Shown: positions 43,916 through 52,915 of the stretch, piece by piece
Layout: each line of letters opens with the position of its first letter
Numbering within the stretch: the first letter of the stretch is position 1
Origin: Veillonella absiana
Lineage (GTDB): Bacteria > Bacillota > Negativicutes > Veillonellales > Veillonellaceae
DNA length: 64,000 nucleotides
NCBI RefSeq assembly: GCF_032970905.1
Contig: NZ_JAWJZA010000003.1
Reading direction: 5' to 3' (one strand)
Notes under the pieces: model-generated
Databases searched by the model: none
What the model was told of the DNA's origin: nothing
What the model saw: only the letters and a program-made list of their open reading frames with translations
Translations under genes and position numbers: made by a program

Positions 43916-44515
43916 ATGTTTAAATTAGGTATTACTGGCGGTATAGCGTCTGGTAAAAGTACAGCTGTAGCTTGGCTGAAACAACAACATATACCTTGTA
44001 TCGATGCTGATATGGTAGCTCGTGAGGTAGTAGAACCGAATACACCAGGCTTGCAGGCTATTGTGAAGCATTTCGGTGACACTGTGTTACATACAGATGG
44101 TACATTACATCGTGAAACCTTGGGGCAAATAGTCTTTCACAATGACAATGAGCGCCTAAAACTCAATGAAATCCTCACGGGTTATATTAGGGCGCGAATT
44201 ATGGAACTAACGTGTCAGTATGAACAGAATGGCGAGGCATTAGTCATGTATGATATTCCTCTCATGATTGAAGGCTCTTGGCATACTATGATGGATGCTT
44301 TATGGGTTATTTATGTGACGAAAGATACACAGATTAATCGTTTAATGCATCGTAATAACTATTCTAGAGAGGATGCATTAGCTCGCATTCACAGCCAAAT
44401 CTCATTAGATGAGAAACGTGCATATGCTACCGTGGTCATTGATAATAATGGAACCGAGCAAGAGTTGTACAATCAATTGCAGAGTGCATATACTAGATTG
44501 AAGGTAAACCTTTAA
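43916..44515 (+). CDS. coaE: dephospho-CoA kinase
   Basis: Last step of coenzyme A synthesis, phosphorylating the ribose 3'-OH of dephospho-CoA. P-loop 'LGITGGIASGKSTAVAWLK', then 'CIDADMVAREVVEPNTPGLQ' and 'VMYDIPLMIEGSWHTMMDAL' are the CoaE signature. 199 residues, normal length. It lies directly after polA, the usual Firmicute order (polA-coaE), and before a lytic transglycosylase. Confidence 0.94.
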   Translation: MFKLGITGGIASGKSTAVAWLKQQHIPCIDADMVAREVVEPNTPGLQAIVKHFGDTVLHTDGTLHRETLGQIVFHNDNERLKLNEILTGYIRARIMELTCQYEQNGEALVMYDIPLMIEGSWHTMMDALWVIYVTKDTQINRLMHRNNYSREDALARIHSQISLDEKRAYATVVIDNNGTEQELYNQLQSAYTRLKVNL

Positions 44516-44609
44516 TTCATATTGCTCTATGCACAACATGGATTACATGTTTAACGTATAGTAGTAATTCGATTATATACATATACTATCTAAATTGGAG
44601 CAATCGTTT

Positions 44610-45173
44610 ATGAAAACCACAACCCTCACAGCGTGGGCGATGATTATATTGGGGACCTATTATTTTATTTATGGGGAACCATATATAGCAAAACATTACG
44701 CGTATCCCTTTGAGCATCGCGCTACTATAGAAGCAGTGGCTAATACCAATAAAATACCAGCTTCTCTTGTAGCTGGTGTTATCCTAGCGGAGAGTAAATA
44801 CAAAGAATCTGCTGAATCAGATCGAGGTGCATTAGGTTTAATGCAATTGATGCCTGAAACGGCGCATTGGATTGCGGAACAAATGAATCAGCCTAAAATG
44901 ACTGATACAGATATTAAGGCTCCAGCTACTAATATTCAGTTAGGTACTTGGTACTTAGGTTATTTAATGGAGGAATTCAATCATAATGAAGTTCTCGCAT
45001 TAGCCGCTTATAATGCTGGCCGAGGCCATGTGGAGTCATGGATGGAAGAGTATCAATGGGATAAAAATTTTAATGACATTGATGCAATTCCATTCCCAGA
45101 AACTCGATTGTATGTTCGTAATGTGTTGAAATATCAAGAAAGATACGAAGAATTATATGGACAAGATTATTGA
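44610..45173 (+). CDS. membrane-anchored lytic transglycosylase (SLT domain)
   Basis: Cleaves peptidoglycan glycan strands to 1,6-anhydro ends, on the outer side of the cytoplasmic membrane. An N-terminal anchor ('TLTAWAMIILGTYYFIYG', about 5-22) precedes an SLT domain: 'IPASLVAGVILAESKYKES' with catalytic Glu61, 'GALGLMQLMPETAHW' and 'ALAAYNAGRGHVESWM'. 187 residues. TTGGAG lies 9 bases before the ATG at 44610. The family member downstream of coaE in Firmicutes is often of this kind. Confidence 0.9.
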   Translation: MKTTTLTAWAMIILGTYYFIYGEPYIAKHYAYPFEHRATIEAVANTNKIPASLVAGVILAESKYKESAESDRGALGLMQLMPETAHWIAEQMNQPKMTDTDIKAPATNIQLGTWYLGYLMEEFNHNEVLALAAYNAGRGHVESWMEEYQWDKNFNDIDAIPFPETRLYVRNVLKYQERYEELYGQDY

Positions 45174-45816
45174 AGCTTGTAAGGATTTAGATTATAGCTG
45201 GATGCCGGAAAGGATTGGCAATTTTAACCTGCACATTGATAAAACCTTACAAAATAAAGACAAAGAATATTTGCTATTTCATTATGAAAATGATTTGGGG
45301 TGGCGATGGGAGGCTCTTTACGATAAAGAAGTAGAGGATTATACCGTTCATATAAATATGCCACTTTTTGAATTTGTAGATATTAGTTTCATCGCTGTAG
45401 AGGCAGACAAGTTTTGGGAAGGTCTACAAGCACGCTGTGTTCAAGAATTAACAAAGATGCTCATTGATCCTCAGCAAAATTTCTCTCATGCTTATAAGGT
45501 AAAAGGTCTTACTGAGTGGAATTATGCTGAGGCATTACCACCAGTAATTGGTAACTTTACATTAGACATTGACCCTCATAATGGTATACGCATGATTAAT
45601 GGGTCATACATCATTGCAGAATACCGTAAAAAAGGTGAAAGAACGGGATTAATTGTATTCTTTAATGTACTGCGTGATGAATTCTTTGCTGAACTACGAC
45701 ATAAAAATCACCCAGAGATAGATCATTATTTAGATGCAAAAACAATCCCAGAATTGGAAGCGGTATTGCTAAAACATGTGCCACATATTTTGGAAGACTT
45801 AGAAACACGCATTTAA
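45157..45816 (+). CDS. hypothetical protein, 219 aa, possibly with two similar halves
   Basis: I do not recognise this protein. No signal peptide or membrane segment; acidic and rich in aromatic residues. Two stretches look alike: 'RIGNFNLHIDKTLQNKDKEY' near residue 20 and 'VIGNFTLDIDPHNGIRMING' near residue 130, each followed by a beta strand with Tyr and Glu, suggesting an internal duplication. It starts 17 bases inside the end of the transglycosylase gene, so the two are probably co-expressed. Confidence 0.7.
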   Translation: MDKIIEACKDLDYSWMPERIGNFNLHIDKTLQNKDKEYLLFHYENDLGWRWEALYDKEVEDYTVHINMPLFEFVDISFIAVEADKFWEGLQARCVQELTKMLIDPQQNFSHAYKVKGLTEWNYAEALPPVIGNFTLDIDPHNGIRMINGSYIIAEYRKKGERTGLIVFFNVLRDEFFAELRHKNHPEIDHYLDAKTIPELEAVLLKHVPHILEDLETRI

Positions 45817-45874
45817 TTTGTATATTCTCATATAGTATGCTATACTATATATGACTTTTATATAAATCTTTACG

Positions 45875-45899
45875 GAGAGTGGGCTTTTGTCCACTCTTT
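45875..45899 (+). promoter_or_regulatory. hairpin in the rimP leader
   Basis: AGAGTGG pairs with CCACTCT around a short loop, about 45 bases before rimP. Firmicute rimP operons commonly carry a GAGAGTGGG...CCCACTCTT hairpin at this place (a recognised leader motif); function not established. Confidence 0.6.
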
Positions 45900-45945
45900 C
45901 ATTTATGATATAGGGAACGTGTAAGACATCAAGGAGGCGATGGCT

Positions 45946-46404
45946 ATGAAAAGAGAGGCTGTAGAGGAGTTTGTATCCTCTGTTGTTGAAGGTATTATAG
46001 CCGGAACAGAAATGGAACTGGTTGATGTAGAATATGTACGTGAACGCGATTGGTATTTACGTGTATATTTGGATAAACCAGGTGGGATTGATTTGGATGA
46101 TTGCCAACTAGTAAGTGAGCAATTAAGTTCAAAGCTAGATGAAAAAGATCCTATTTCGGACAATTATTTGTTAGAAGTATCTTCTCCAGGTTTGGATAGA
46201 GCTCTAAAAAAAGATAAGGACTTTATCCGTTACAATGGCCGTGACGTAGATATTCAATGTTTCAAACCAGTACATGGTAGTAAACAATATACAGGAGCAT
46301 TACAAGGTTTCACGGATGACACTGTTGATATTTTGATCAATGATGAAGTTGTAACTTTTGAACGTTCCACAATTGCACAAATTAGATTACATCTTGATTT
46401 TTAA
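45946..46404 (+). CDS. rimP: ribosome maturation factor RimP
   Basis: Needed for 30S assembly (S12/16S maturation). 152 residues: 'GTEMELVDVEYVRERDWYLR', 'GIDLDDCQLVSEQLSSKLDE' and 'YLLEVSSPGLDRALKKDKDF' are diagnostic. AAGGAGG (45931-45937) is only 2 bases before the ATG at 45940 but 8 before the ATG at 45946, so the second is preferred. First gene of the translation/transcription-factor operon that runs to ribF. Confidence 0.95.
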   Translation: MKREAVEEFVSSVVEGIIAGTEMELVDVEYVRERDWYLRVYLDKPGGIDLDDCQLVSEQLSSKLDEKDPISDNYLLEVSSPGLDRALKKDKDFIRYNGRDVDIQCFKPVHGSKQYTGALQGFTDDTVDILINDEVVTFERSTIAQIRLHLDF

Positions 46405-46428
46405 GCAACGTTAATGGAGGAATACTAA

Positions 46429-47505
46429 GTGAGTCAAGAATTAATTCAAGCGGTTATGGTCTTAACCAAAACTAAAGGTTTTGCCCCTGAGGTCATTTTT
46501 GAATCTTTAGAAGCTGCTTTATTACAAGCCTATCGCAAAGAGCCTAGCTCTAATCCAGATGCTTATGTTGAGCTAAATCGTGAAACTGGTGAATATAAAG
46601 TAATGGCTAAAAAGGAAGTCGTTGAGGCTGTAGAAACACCAGAAACACAAATTAGTTTAGAGGATGCTCGTCAACAATCTCCTCGTTTTGAAATTGGCGA
46701 TGTAGTAGAAATGAATGTAACACCAGCGAACTTTGGTCGCAGTGCTGCGCATACAGCGAAACAAATGTTGATTCAACGTTTGAAAGAAGCGGAACGCAGT
46801 GTAGTTTTTGAAGAGTACTTCAGCCGTGAAGGCGATATTATTACTGGTATCATCGAACGTGTAGAAGGTAAGAATGTATATATCAATCTTGGTAAAACAG
46901 AAGCAATTTTACCTCCTACAGAACAGATTGCTACAGAGACATATCGTGAAGGGGATCGCATTAAATGTTATATCGTAGAAGTTAAGAAAACTACGAAAGG
47001 TCCTCAAATTATGATTTCTCGTACACATCCTGGTTTGTTGAAACGTTTGTTTGAACTAGAAGTACCTGAAATATTTGAAGGCGTTGTAGAATTAAAATCT
47101 GTAGCTCGTGAGCCAGGTATGCGTTCTAAAATTGCTGTATACTCTCGTGATGAAAACATTGATCCAGTAGGCGCTTGTGTAGGCCAAAAAGGTCAACGTG
47201 TTCAACATATTGTGGACGAATTGCATGATGAAAAAATTGACATTGTGAAATGGGATGAAGATCCTGCTATTTACATTGCCAACTCTCTTAGTCCAGCAAA
47301 AGTCGTTTCCGTTGATGTAAACGAAGAAGAAAAAGCCTCTCGTGTGGTAGTTCCTGATTATCAACTTTCACTAGCCATCGGTAAAGCCGGTCAAAATGCC
47401 CGCCTTGCTGCTAAATTGACAAACTGGAAGATTGATATTAAATCTGAAACACAAGCACAAGAAGAACCATTTGAACCATATGCAAGTGGTGCAGGTGAAG
47501 CATAA
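46429..47505 (+). CDS. nusA: transcription termination/antitermination factor NusA
   Basis: The protein has 358 residues, the short Firmicute form without the C-terminal acidic repeats of E. coli NusA. The N-terminal polymerase-binding domain is followed by S1 ('GIIERVEGKNVYINLGKTEA') and KH domains ('SRDENIDPVGACVGQKGQRV', 'LAIGKAGQNARLAAKLTNW'). It starts with GTG at 46429, after GGAGG at good distance. Its stop shares one base with the ATG of ylxR. Confidence 0.95.
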   Translation: MSQELIQAVMVLTKTKGFAPEVIFESLEAALLQAYRKEPSSNPDAYVELNRETGEYKVMAKKEVVEAVETPETQISLEDARQQSPRFEIGDVVEMNVTPANFGRSAAHTAKQMLIQRLKEAERSVVFEEYFSREGDIITGIIERVEGKNVYINLGKTEAILPPTEQIATETYREGDRIKCYIVEVKKTTKGPQIMISRTHPGLLKRLFELEVPEIFEGVVELKSVAREPGMRSKIAVYSRDENIDPVGACVGQKGQRVQHIVDELHDEKIDIVKWDEDPAIYIANSLSPAKVVSVDVNEEEKASRVVVPDYQLSLAIGKAGQNARLAAKLTNWKIDIKSETQAQEEPFEPYASGAGEA

Positions 47506-47774
47506 TGAAGCAAAAATCTCAACCTATGCGCACTTGTGTAGGCTGTGGTGAGGCAAAGAGCAAACGCGAGTTAATTCGTGTTGCTATGAGCCCAGAAGGT
47601 GAGATTAGTATCGACCGTACCGGCAAAGCGCCTGGACGCGGTGCGTATATGTGTCCCTCCTTGGATTGCTTTGAAAAAGCCTACAAGGCAAAGAAACTTG
47701 AACGATCGTTAAAACATCAAGTGTCTAAAGACATTTATGAAGCATTACGAACGGATTTGACAAATGAATCATAA
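47505..47774 (+). CDS. ylxR: YlxR/RnpM family RNA-binding protein
   Basis: Small basic protein (89 residues) with 'MRTCVGCGEAKSKRELIRVA' and 'GKAPGRGAYMCPSLDCFEKA', the DUF448/YlxR signature. Homologues bind RNA, and the Bacillus protein (renamed RnpM) is reported to modulate RNase P; that role is from the family. It overlaps nusA by one base and the next gene by 11 bases, the standard order nusA-ylxR-ylxQ-infB. Confidence 0.92.
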   Translation: MKQKSQPMRTCVGCGEAKSKRELIRVAMSPEGEISIDRTGKAPGRGAYMCPSLDCFEKAYKAKKLERSLKHQVSKDIYEALRTDLTNES

Positions 47775-48072
47775 AATAATTAATCTCTTAGGTCTTGCTC
47801 AACGAGCTGGCAAACTTACATCTGGTGATTTTATCGTTGAAAAATCAATTAAAAAGCGTGATGCCAAGCTGGTATTTCTCGCAATAGATACTGCTAGCAA
47901 TAATGAAAAGAAATATAAGGAACTCACTACAGCGTGTGGCGTGCCTGTAATTCAAGTCTTAACTAAAAAGCAATTAGGACAAGCCATCGGTAAAGAAATG
48001 CGTGTCGTTGTAGCCGTAGAAGATGATGGTTTCGCAAGAGCTATGCAAAGAGAACTTACCATAGAAGACTAA
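47764..48072 (+). CDS. YlxQ-type L7Ae/L30e family protein
   Basis: The protein has 102 residues and the L7Ae/L30e/S12e/Gadd45 fold: 'KIINLLGLAQRAGKLTSGDF', 'AKLVFLAIDTASNNEKKYKE' and 'CGVPVIQVLTKKQLGQAIGK'. Members bind kink-turn RNA; the target of YlxQ is not settled. The ATG lies inside the end of ylxR (11-base overlap), and infB starts 17 bases after its stop. Confidence 0.9.
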   Translation: MNHKIINLLGLAQRAGKLTSGDFIVEKSIKKRDAKLVFLAIDTASNNEKKYKELTTACGVPVIQVLTKKQLGQAIGKEMRVVVAVEDDGFARAMQRELTIED

Positions 48073-48089
48073 GATAAGGGGGAATGTAG

Positions 48090-50642
48090 ATGTCCAAAAA
48101 ACGCGTACACGAAGTAGCCAAAGAATTTGGCGTAGATAATAAGCAAGTCATCACCATCTTGCAACAACATAATATTCCAGTAAAAACTCCACTAAACAGT
48201 GTAGATGATAATGCCTATGCTATTGTAAAACAAGCATTGTCTAGAAAAGGTGAAACACAAAAAGCAGTTCCACAACAAAGCGGAGCATCAAAAACAGAGG
48301 CGGTTCATAAAGAGGCTCCTAAAGCTCAACATACTGAAAAACAACATGGCTCTAATGGCCATAAACAAGAGCAACATAAACAAGGTGGCAAACCACAAGA
48401 ACAAAAACAACATGGCAAACAATATAACCAAAAATCTGGTTTCCGTCATGTTCAAATCAATGAGCCTACCAATAAAAATAATAATGCTCATGGTAACAAC
48501 CAAGGTAAGCCTCAAAACCGTCCGAACCAACAAACCCAACAAGGCAATAATCGCCCTAATAATGGACAACAACGTCAAAACGATACTCGTAATAACGACA
48601 ATCGCAACAATGACAATCGTTCTAATAACAATCGTAATAACGATAATCGTCCAAACAACAACCGAAATGCGGACAATCGTCAAAATGATACGCGTAACAA
48701 TAACCAATCTGCACGTAGCGAACAACCAAATCGCAACGATGAGCGTCGCAACAAGAAAAACAAAAAAGGTAGCCAAAACCGTCCTCAATCCTTGTTGTCT
48801 ACATCAATGCAGAAAAAGAAAAATCGCGTAAAACAACGTAATGAACAATACATCCAACATAAAGAGGAAGAAAAGCGTAAAGCAGAATCTGCTATTGCTA
48901 CTGTTATTGAATTAAGCGGTCCTCTTAGTGTTAAGGACTTGGCTGAAAAAATGGGCCGTGAGGTGTCTGAAATCATCAAAAAATTGATGCTATTAGGCGT
49001 TATGGCTACTATTAACCAAGAAGTTGATGTTGATACAGCTACAGTTGTAGCTGAAGATTTTGGTGTAGAAGTAGTAGAAGTAGAACCTGATGAAGATCCT
49101 ACAGAAATTCAAGAAATTGAAGATGCTCCAGAAACATTGAAACCTCGTCCACCAGTTGTTACCATCATGGGTCACGTTGACCATGGTAAAACATCTCTCT
49201 TGGACGTTATCCGTCAAACTAATGTAACGGCATCTGAAGCCGGTGGTATTACTCAACATATCGGTGCGTACCAAGTTCGTTACAATGATAATAAAATTAC
49301 ATTCCTAGATACTCCAGGCCATGAAGCGTTTACCGCTATGCGTTTACGTGGTGCGAAATCTACTGATATTGCAGTTCTCGTAGTTGCCGCTGATGATGGT
49401 GTAATGCCTCAAACGATTGAAGCCATCAACCATGCTAAATCCGCTGGTGTACCAATCATCGTTGCCATCAACAAAATGGATAAACCTGGTGCTAACCCTG
49501 ACCATGTAAAACAACAACTGTCTGAACATGGTATCATGCCAGAAGAATGGGGTGGCGATACAATCATGGTTCCTGTATCTGCTAAACAACGTATGGGCAT
49601 TGACGATTTGCTCGAAAATATCTTGTTAGTGGCAGAAGTTATGGAATTAAAAGCTAACCCTAATCGTCGTGCCCAAGGTATCGTTATCGAGGCACAATTG
49701 GATAAAGGTCGTGGTGCTGTATGTACAGTATTGGTACAAAAAGGTTCCCTTCGTGTAGGTGATACTATTTTGGCTGGTACATGCTACGGTAAAGTGCGTG
49801 CTATGACAAATGAACGTGGCGAAAAAGTAAAAGTAGCTCGTCCTTCCATGCCAGTAGAAATCTTAGGTTTCTCTGAGGTCCCTCAAGCGGGTGAAATTAT
49901 CGATAGTGTAGAAGATAATGAAGCACGTACAATCGCTGAAAAACGTATTGCAAAACAACGGGTTCAAGAATTACAATCTTCCCATAAAATTACATTGGAT
50001 GATATCTTTAACCAAATTCAACAAGGCGAGTTGAAAGATTTAAACATCATTATCAAAGCTGACGTTCAAGGCTCTGTAGAAGCATTACGTCAATCCTTGG
50101 AATCCATCAAAAATGATGAAGTTCGCATCGTTATCGTTCATGCTGCGGTTGGTGCTATTAACGAATCCGATATCATGTTGGCCTCTGCCTCCAATGCTAT
50201 CGTAATGGGCTTTAACGTTCGTCCAGATGCGAATGTACGCCGCGTAGCAGAACAAGAAAAAGTCGACTTACGTACGTACCGTGTTATCTATGATGCTATT
50301 AATGATGTGGAATCTGCGATGCGTGGTATGCTTTCACCAGAATTCAAAGAAGTCGTGGTGGGCCGTGCCGAAGTTCGTCAAGTCATTTCTACACCAAAAG
50401 CGATTGTTGCTGGTTCCTATGTAACAGAAGGTCGTATTACTAACGACTCTGAAGTACGTTTGATCCGCGATGGTATTGTAGTATTTGAAGGTAAAGTAGA
50501 TTCCTTACGTCGTTTCAAAGATGAAGTAAAAGAAGTTAAAACTAGCTTTGAATGTGGTATTTCCCTTGAAGGTTATCGCGATGTCAAAGAAGGTGACGTT
50601 ATTGAAGCCTTCTTGATGGAAGAAATCAAACCTCAATTATAG
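48090..50642 (+). CDS. infB: translation initiation factor IF-2
   Basis: GTPase of 850 residues that places fMet-tRNA on the 30S subunit. N-terminal IF2N domain (about 1-55), then a disordered, Asn/Arg/Gln/Asp-rich stretch (about 60-230) with near-repeats such as NNDNRNNDNRSNNNRNNDNR. A second IF2N lies at about 265-320. G domain: 'GHVDHGKTSLLDVI' (about 361), 'DTPGHEAFTAM', 'NKMD'. C-terminal domains bind fMet-tRNA. The start follows AAGGGGG. Length and all functional domains are normal; only the linker is unusual. Confidence 0.97.
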   Translation: MSKKRVHEVAKEFGVDNKQVITILQQHNIPVKTPLNSVDDNAYAIVKQALSRKGETQKAVPQQSGASKTEAVHKEAPKAQHTEKQHGSNGHKQEQHKQGGKPQEQKQHGKQYNQKSGFRHVQINEPTNKNNNAHGNNQGKPQNRPNQQTQQGNNRPNNGQQRQNDTRNNDNRNNDNRSNNNRNNDNRPNNNRNADNRQNDTRNNNQSARSEQPNRNDERRNKKNKKGSQNRPQSLLSTSMQKKKNRVKQRNEQYIQHKEEEKRKAESAIATVIELSGPLSVKDLAEKMGREVSEIIKKLMLLGVMATINQEVDVDTATVVAEDFGVEVVEVEPDEDPTEIQEIEDAPETLKPRPPVVTIMGHVDHGKTSLLDVIRQTNVTASEAGGITQHIGAYQVRYNDNKITFLDTPGHEAFTAMRLRGAKSTDIAVLVVAADDGVMPQTIEAINHAKSAGVPIIVAINKMDKPGANPDHVKQQLSEHGIMPEEWGGDTIMVPVSAKQRMGIDDLLENILLVAEVMELKANPNRRAQGIVIEAQLDKGRGAVCTVLVQKGSLRVGDTILAGTCYGKVRAMTNERGEKVKVARPSMPVEILGFSEVPQAGEIIDSVEDNEARTIAEKRIAKQRVQELQSSHKITLDDIFNQIQQGELKDLNIIIKADVQGSVEALRQSLESIKNDEVRIVIVHAAVGAINESDIMLASASNAIVMGFNVRPDANVRRVAEQEKVDLRTYRVIYDAINDVESAMRGMLSPEFKEVVVGRAEVRQVISTPKAIVAGSYVTEGRITNDSEVRLIRDGIVVFEGKVDSLRRFKDEVKEVKTSFECGISLEGYRDVKEGDVIEAFLMEEIKPQL
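48520..48730. repeat. low-complexity Asn/Asp/Arg repeats inside infB
   Basis: AAT/AAC, GAC/GAT and CGT/CGC codons recur (units reading N-N-D-N-R) and the stretch is open on other frames and the opposite strand as a result. It lies in the IF-2 linker between the two IF2N domains. Confidence 0.8.
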
Positions 50643-50651
50643 GAGGCCCTT

Positions 50652-51002
50652 ATGAGCGATGTACGAGTAAGAAAATTACAAGAATTTATTAAACAAGAAG
50701 TAAGTAATATGTTGATGCGTGGATTGAAAGATCCCCGCATCGGCTTTACTACAGTTACCGATGTACAAGTGACTGGTGATTTGCGTCAAGCTACTATTTA
50801 TGTTAGCTTGTTTGGCAGTGACAAAGAAAAAGAGGATACCCTCATTGCTCTTTGTCATGCAGCGGGTCATATCCGTACCGAACTCGGTAAATTATTACAT
50901 TTGCGTCATACCCCAGAGATTACCTTTGATAAAGATACATCTCTTGATTATAGTATGCACATTGAATCCTTATTGAATGAAATCAAGAAGGACGAACACT
51001 AA
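50652..51002 (+). CDS. rbfA: 30S ribosome-binding factor RbfA
   Basis: The protein has 116 residues and a KH-like fold; helps 16S 5'-end maturation. 'RVRKLQEFIKQEVSNMLMRG', 'KDPRIGFTTVTDVQVTGDLR' and 'LRHTPEITFDKDTSLDYSMH' are typical. AGGAGG overlaps the infB stop; spacing to infB is 9 bases. Confidence 0.95.
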   Translation: MSDVRVRKLQEFIKQEVSNMLMRGLKDPRIGFTTVTDVQVTGDLRQATIYVSLFGSDKEKEDTLIALCHAAGHIRTELGKLLHLRHTPEITFDKDTSLDYSMHIESLLNEIKKDEH

Positions 51003-51029
51003 TTTATAAAAAAGAAAGTTGGATAGACC

Positions 51030-51971
51030 ATGAGTAAGATTAGTATTAATCAGTTACATATGGCTCTGTCAGAAGCTAATTCAATTTTATTGACGGTACA
51101 TGTTCATCCCGATGGTGATGCTATCGGTTCTATGCTCGCTTTTTACGAAGCCCTTTTGGCGCAAGGTAAAAAGGTGACCATGGTAGTGGATGATTCCATA
51201 CCTGAAAAATTTTCTTTTTTATCTTATGTAGACTGCATTAAAACGGTAGAGCAATGTCAGGACCTTGATCCTATTGATATGTTGCTCGTATTAGATGCTA
51301 GTACATATGAACGAATTGGCCAAGTAGGTGCACTCTGTAGTGCACCTATTTTTAATATTGACCATCATATTTCAAATACAGAATTTGCTGATGGCCTATA
51401 TTTAAAAACTGATTTTGCTGCTACTGGTGAAATCATTGCTGATTTGTGTAAAAAATGGAATTGGCCTATGACAGAGTCTATGGCAAACGCTTTATATATG
51501 GCGATTGCTACAGATTGTGGATTCTTTAAATTTAGTAATACCACAGCAAATACATTAGAAATGGCAGCTCTTTGTGTAGCTGCTGGGGCAAGACCTAATC
51601 AGATTTCTGAAACTATTGAGGCGGTGTCTGCCGAACGTTTGACATTGACAAAACAAGTGATGCAAACCATCGAATTTTATAAGGATAGCTCTGTAGCGAC
51701 TATTGAATTAAATCGTGACGCTATGGATATCCTAGGGGATGATACGGATGGATTTGTAGATATTATTCGCAATGTAGATACTGTGGATATTGCTATTTTG
51801 TTGAAAGCACAAAATGACAGCATAACACGTGTGAGCCTTCGTTCTAAACGAACTGATGTGAATGCTATTGCATCACAATTTGGTGGTGGCGGTCATGTGC
51901 GTGCCTCTGGCTGCACTATTAATTTACCTCTACCGGAAGCGAAAATGGCTTTAATTAAGGTACTTCCATAA
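51030..51971 (+). CDS. nrnA: DHH-family nanoRNase / pAp phosphatase
   Basis: The protein has 313 residues. DHH domain: 'LTVHVHPDGDAIGSMLAF', 'LLVLDASTYERIG', 'NIDHHISNTEFADG'; DHHA1 domain with 'FGGGGHVRASGC'. NrnA degrades 2-5-mer RNA and 3'-phosphoadenosine 5'-phosphate. It lies in its usual place between rbfA and truB; its last base overlaps the truB ATG. Confidence 0.93.
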   Translation: MSKISINQLHMALSEANSILLTVHVHPDGDAIGSMLAFYEALLAQGKKVTMVVDDSIPEKFSFLSYVDCIKTVEQCQDLDPIDMLLVLDASTYERIGQVGALCSAPIFNIDHHISNTEFADGLYLKTDFAATGEIIADLCKKWNWPMTESMANALYMAIATDCGFFKFSNTTANTLEMAALCVAAGARPNQISETIEAVSAERLTLTKQVMQTIEFYKDSSVATIELNRDAMDILGDDTDGFVDIIRNVDTVDIAILLKAQNDSITRVSLRSKRTDVNAIASQFGGGGHVRASGCTINLPLPEAKMALIKVLP

Positions 51972-52900
51972 TGGACGGTGTATTAAATTTTTTGAAACCT
52001 CCAGGGATTACGAGTCATGACGCGGTTGCCATTTGTAGACGCATTTTGAAAGAAAAACGCATTGGTCATAGTGGGACATTAGATCCTATGGCTTATGGCG
52101 TATTGCCTATATTTTTAGGTAAAGCAACGCGACTCATCGAATATACTGAAGGTTTTGATAAAACCTATGTGGCGGAAGGATGTTTTGGTTCTTTCACAGA
52201 TACTGAGGATAGCAGTGGACAATTGGTATTGCCTGATATGAATATAGGGTTGGCTAATGGCGTTATTTTAAATCAATCGAGTTCAGACGTGTCTAGTTTG
52301 GTTCATATTTCTACTATGGATGAACTTGCTACTGTATTTGAAACCTTTCTAGGAGAACAGACTCAACGACCATCAAAATATTCTGCTATCAAAATCAATG
52401 GCATTCGTGCTTATGAGTATGCCCGCAAGGGGATTGATGTAGAATTACCAACTCGACAAATGCACATTAAATCTACAGAACTCTTGGCCTATGCATTTCC
52501 GTATTTTACAGTTCGTATTACTTGCTCATCCGGTACGTATATACGATCTCTTTTACGTGATTTCTTTGTAAAGGTTGGCATACCAGGAACGATGACACAA
52601 CTCTGTCGAAGCCAAGTAGGTCAATTTTTAATTAATGAAGCGTATATGGCAGAAGAATTAATGGTACATGGGGAGAATTTAGTACAACCTGTGGATACAG
52701 CACTTTCTTTTCTTTCAAAAGTAGAGGTAAATGATGTACAATTAATAGAGATGAAGCAAGGTAAGGAATTAGCAATTACTGATGCATTTTCTCATACAGT
52801 GGTTCATCAATTGTATAGAGCCTATGGTCCTCAAGGATTTATAGGAATCATGAGGCGAACTCCACAATCGATGAAAGTGGAGAAAAATATTTTTATTTAA
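51971..52900 (+). CDS. truB: tRNA pseudouridine-55 synthase
   Basis: Makes pseudouridine at position 55 of the T-loop. 309 residues: 'LNFLKPPGITSHDAVAICRR', 'RIGHSGTLDPMAYGVLPIFL' (catalytic Asp in GTLDP), 'TQRPSKYSAIKINGIRAYEYARKG'-type region (about 120-145) and 'CSSGTYIRSLLRDF'. The C-terminal part continues as a short PUA-like domain. It overlaps nrnA by one base and precedes ribF by 15. Confidence 0.95.
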   Translation: MDGVLNFLKPPGITSHDAVAICRRILKEKRIGHSGTLDPMAYGVLPIFLGKATRLIEYTEGFDKTYVAEGCFGSFTDTEDSSGQLVLPDMNIGLANGVILNQSSSDVSSLVHISTMDELATVFETFLGEQTQRPSKYSAIKINGIRAYEYARKGIDVELPTRQMHIKSTELLAYAFPYFTVRITCSSGTYIRSLLRDFFVKVGIPGTMTQLCRSQVGQFLINEAYMAEELMVHGENLVQPVDTALSFLSKVEVNDVQLIEMKQGKELAITDAFSHTVVHQLYRAYGPQGFIGIMRRTPQSMKVEKNIFI

Positions 52901-52915
52901 TCCTAAAGGATAATT

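Noticed and set aside
48250..48831. Long frames on both strands over the N-terminal part of infB
   Set aside because: They exist because Asn/Asp/Arg repeats lack stop codons in other frames; infB has family motifs and a ribosome site, these do not.
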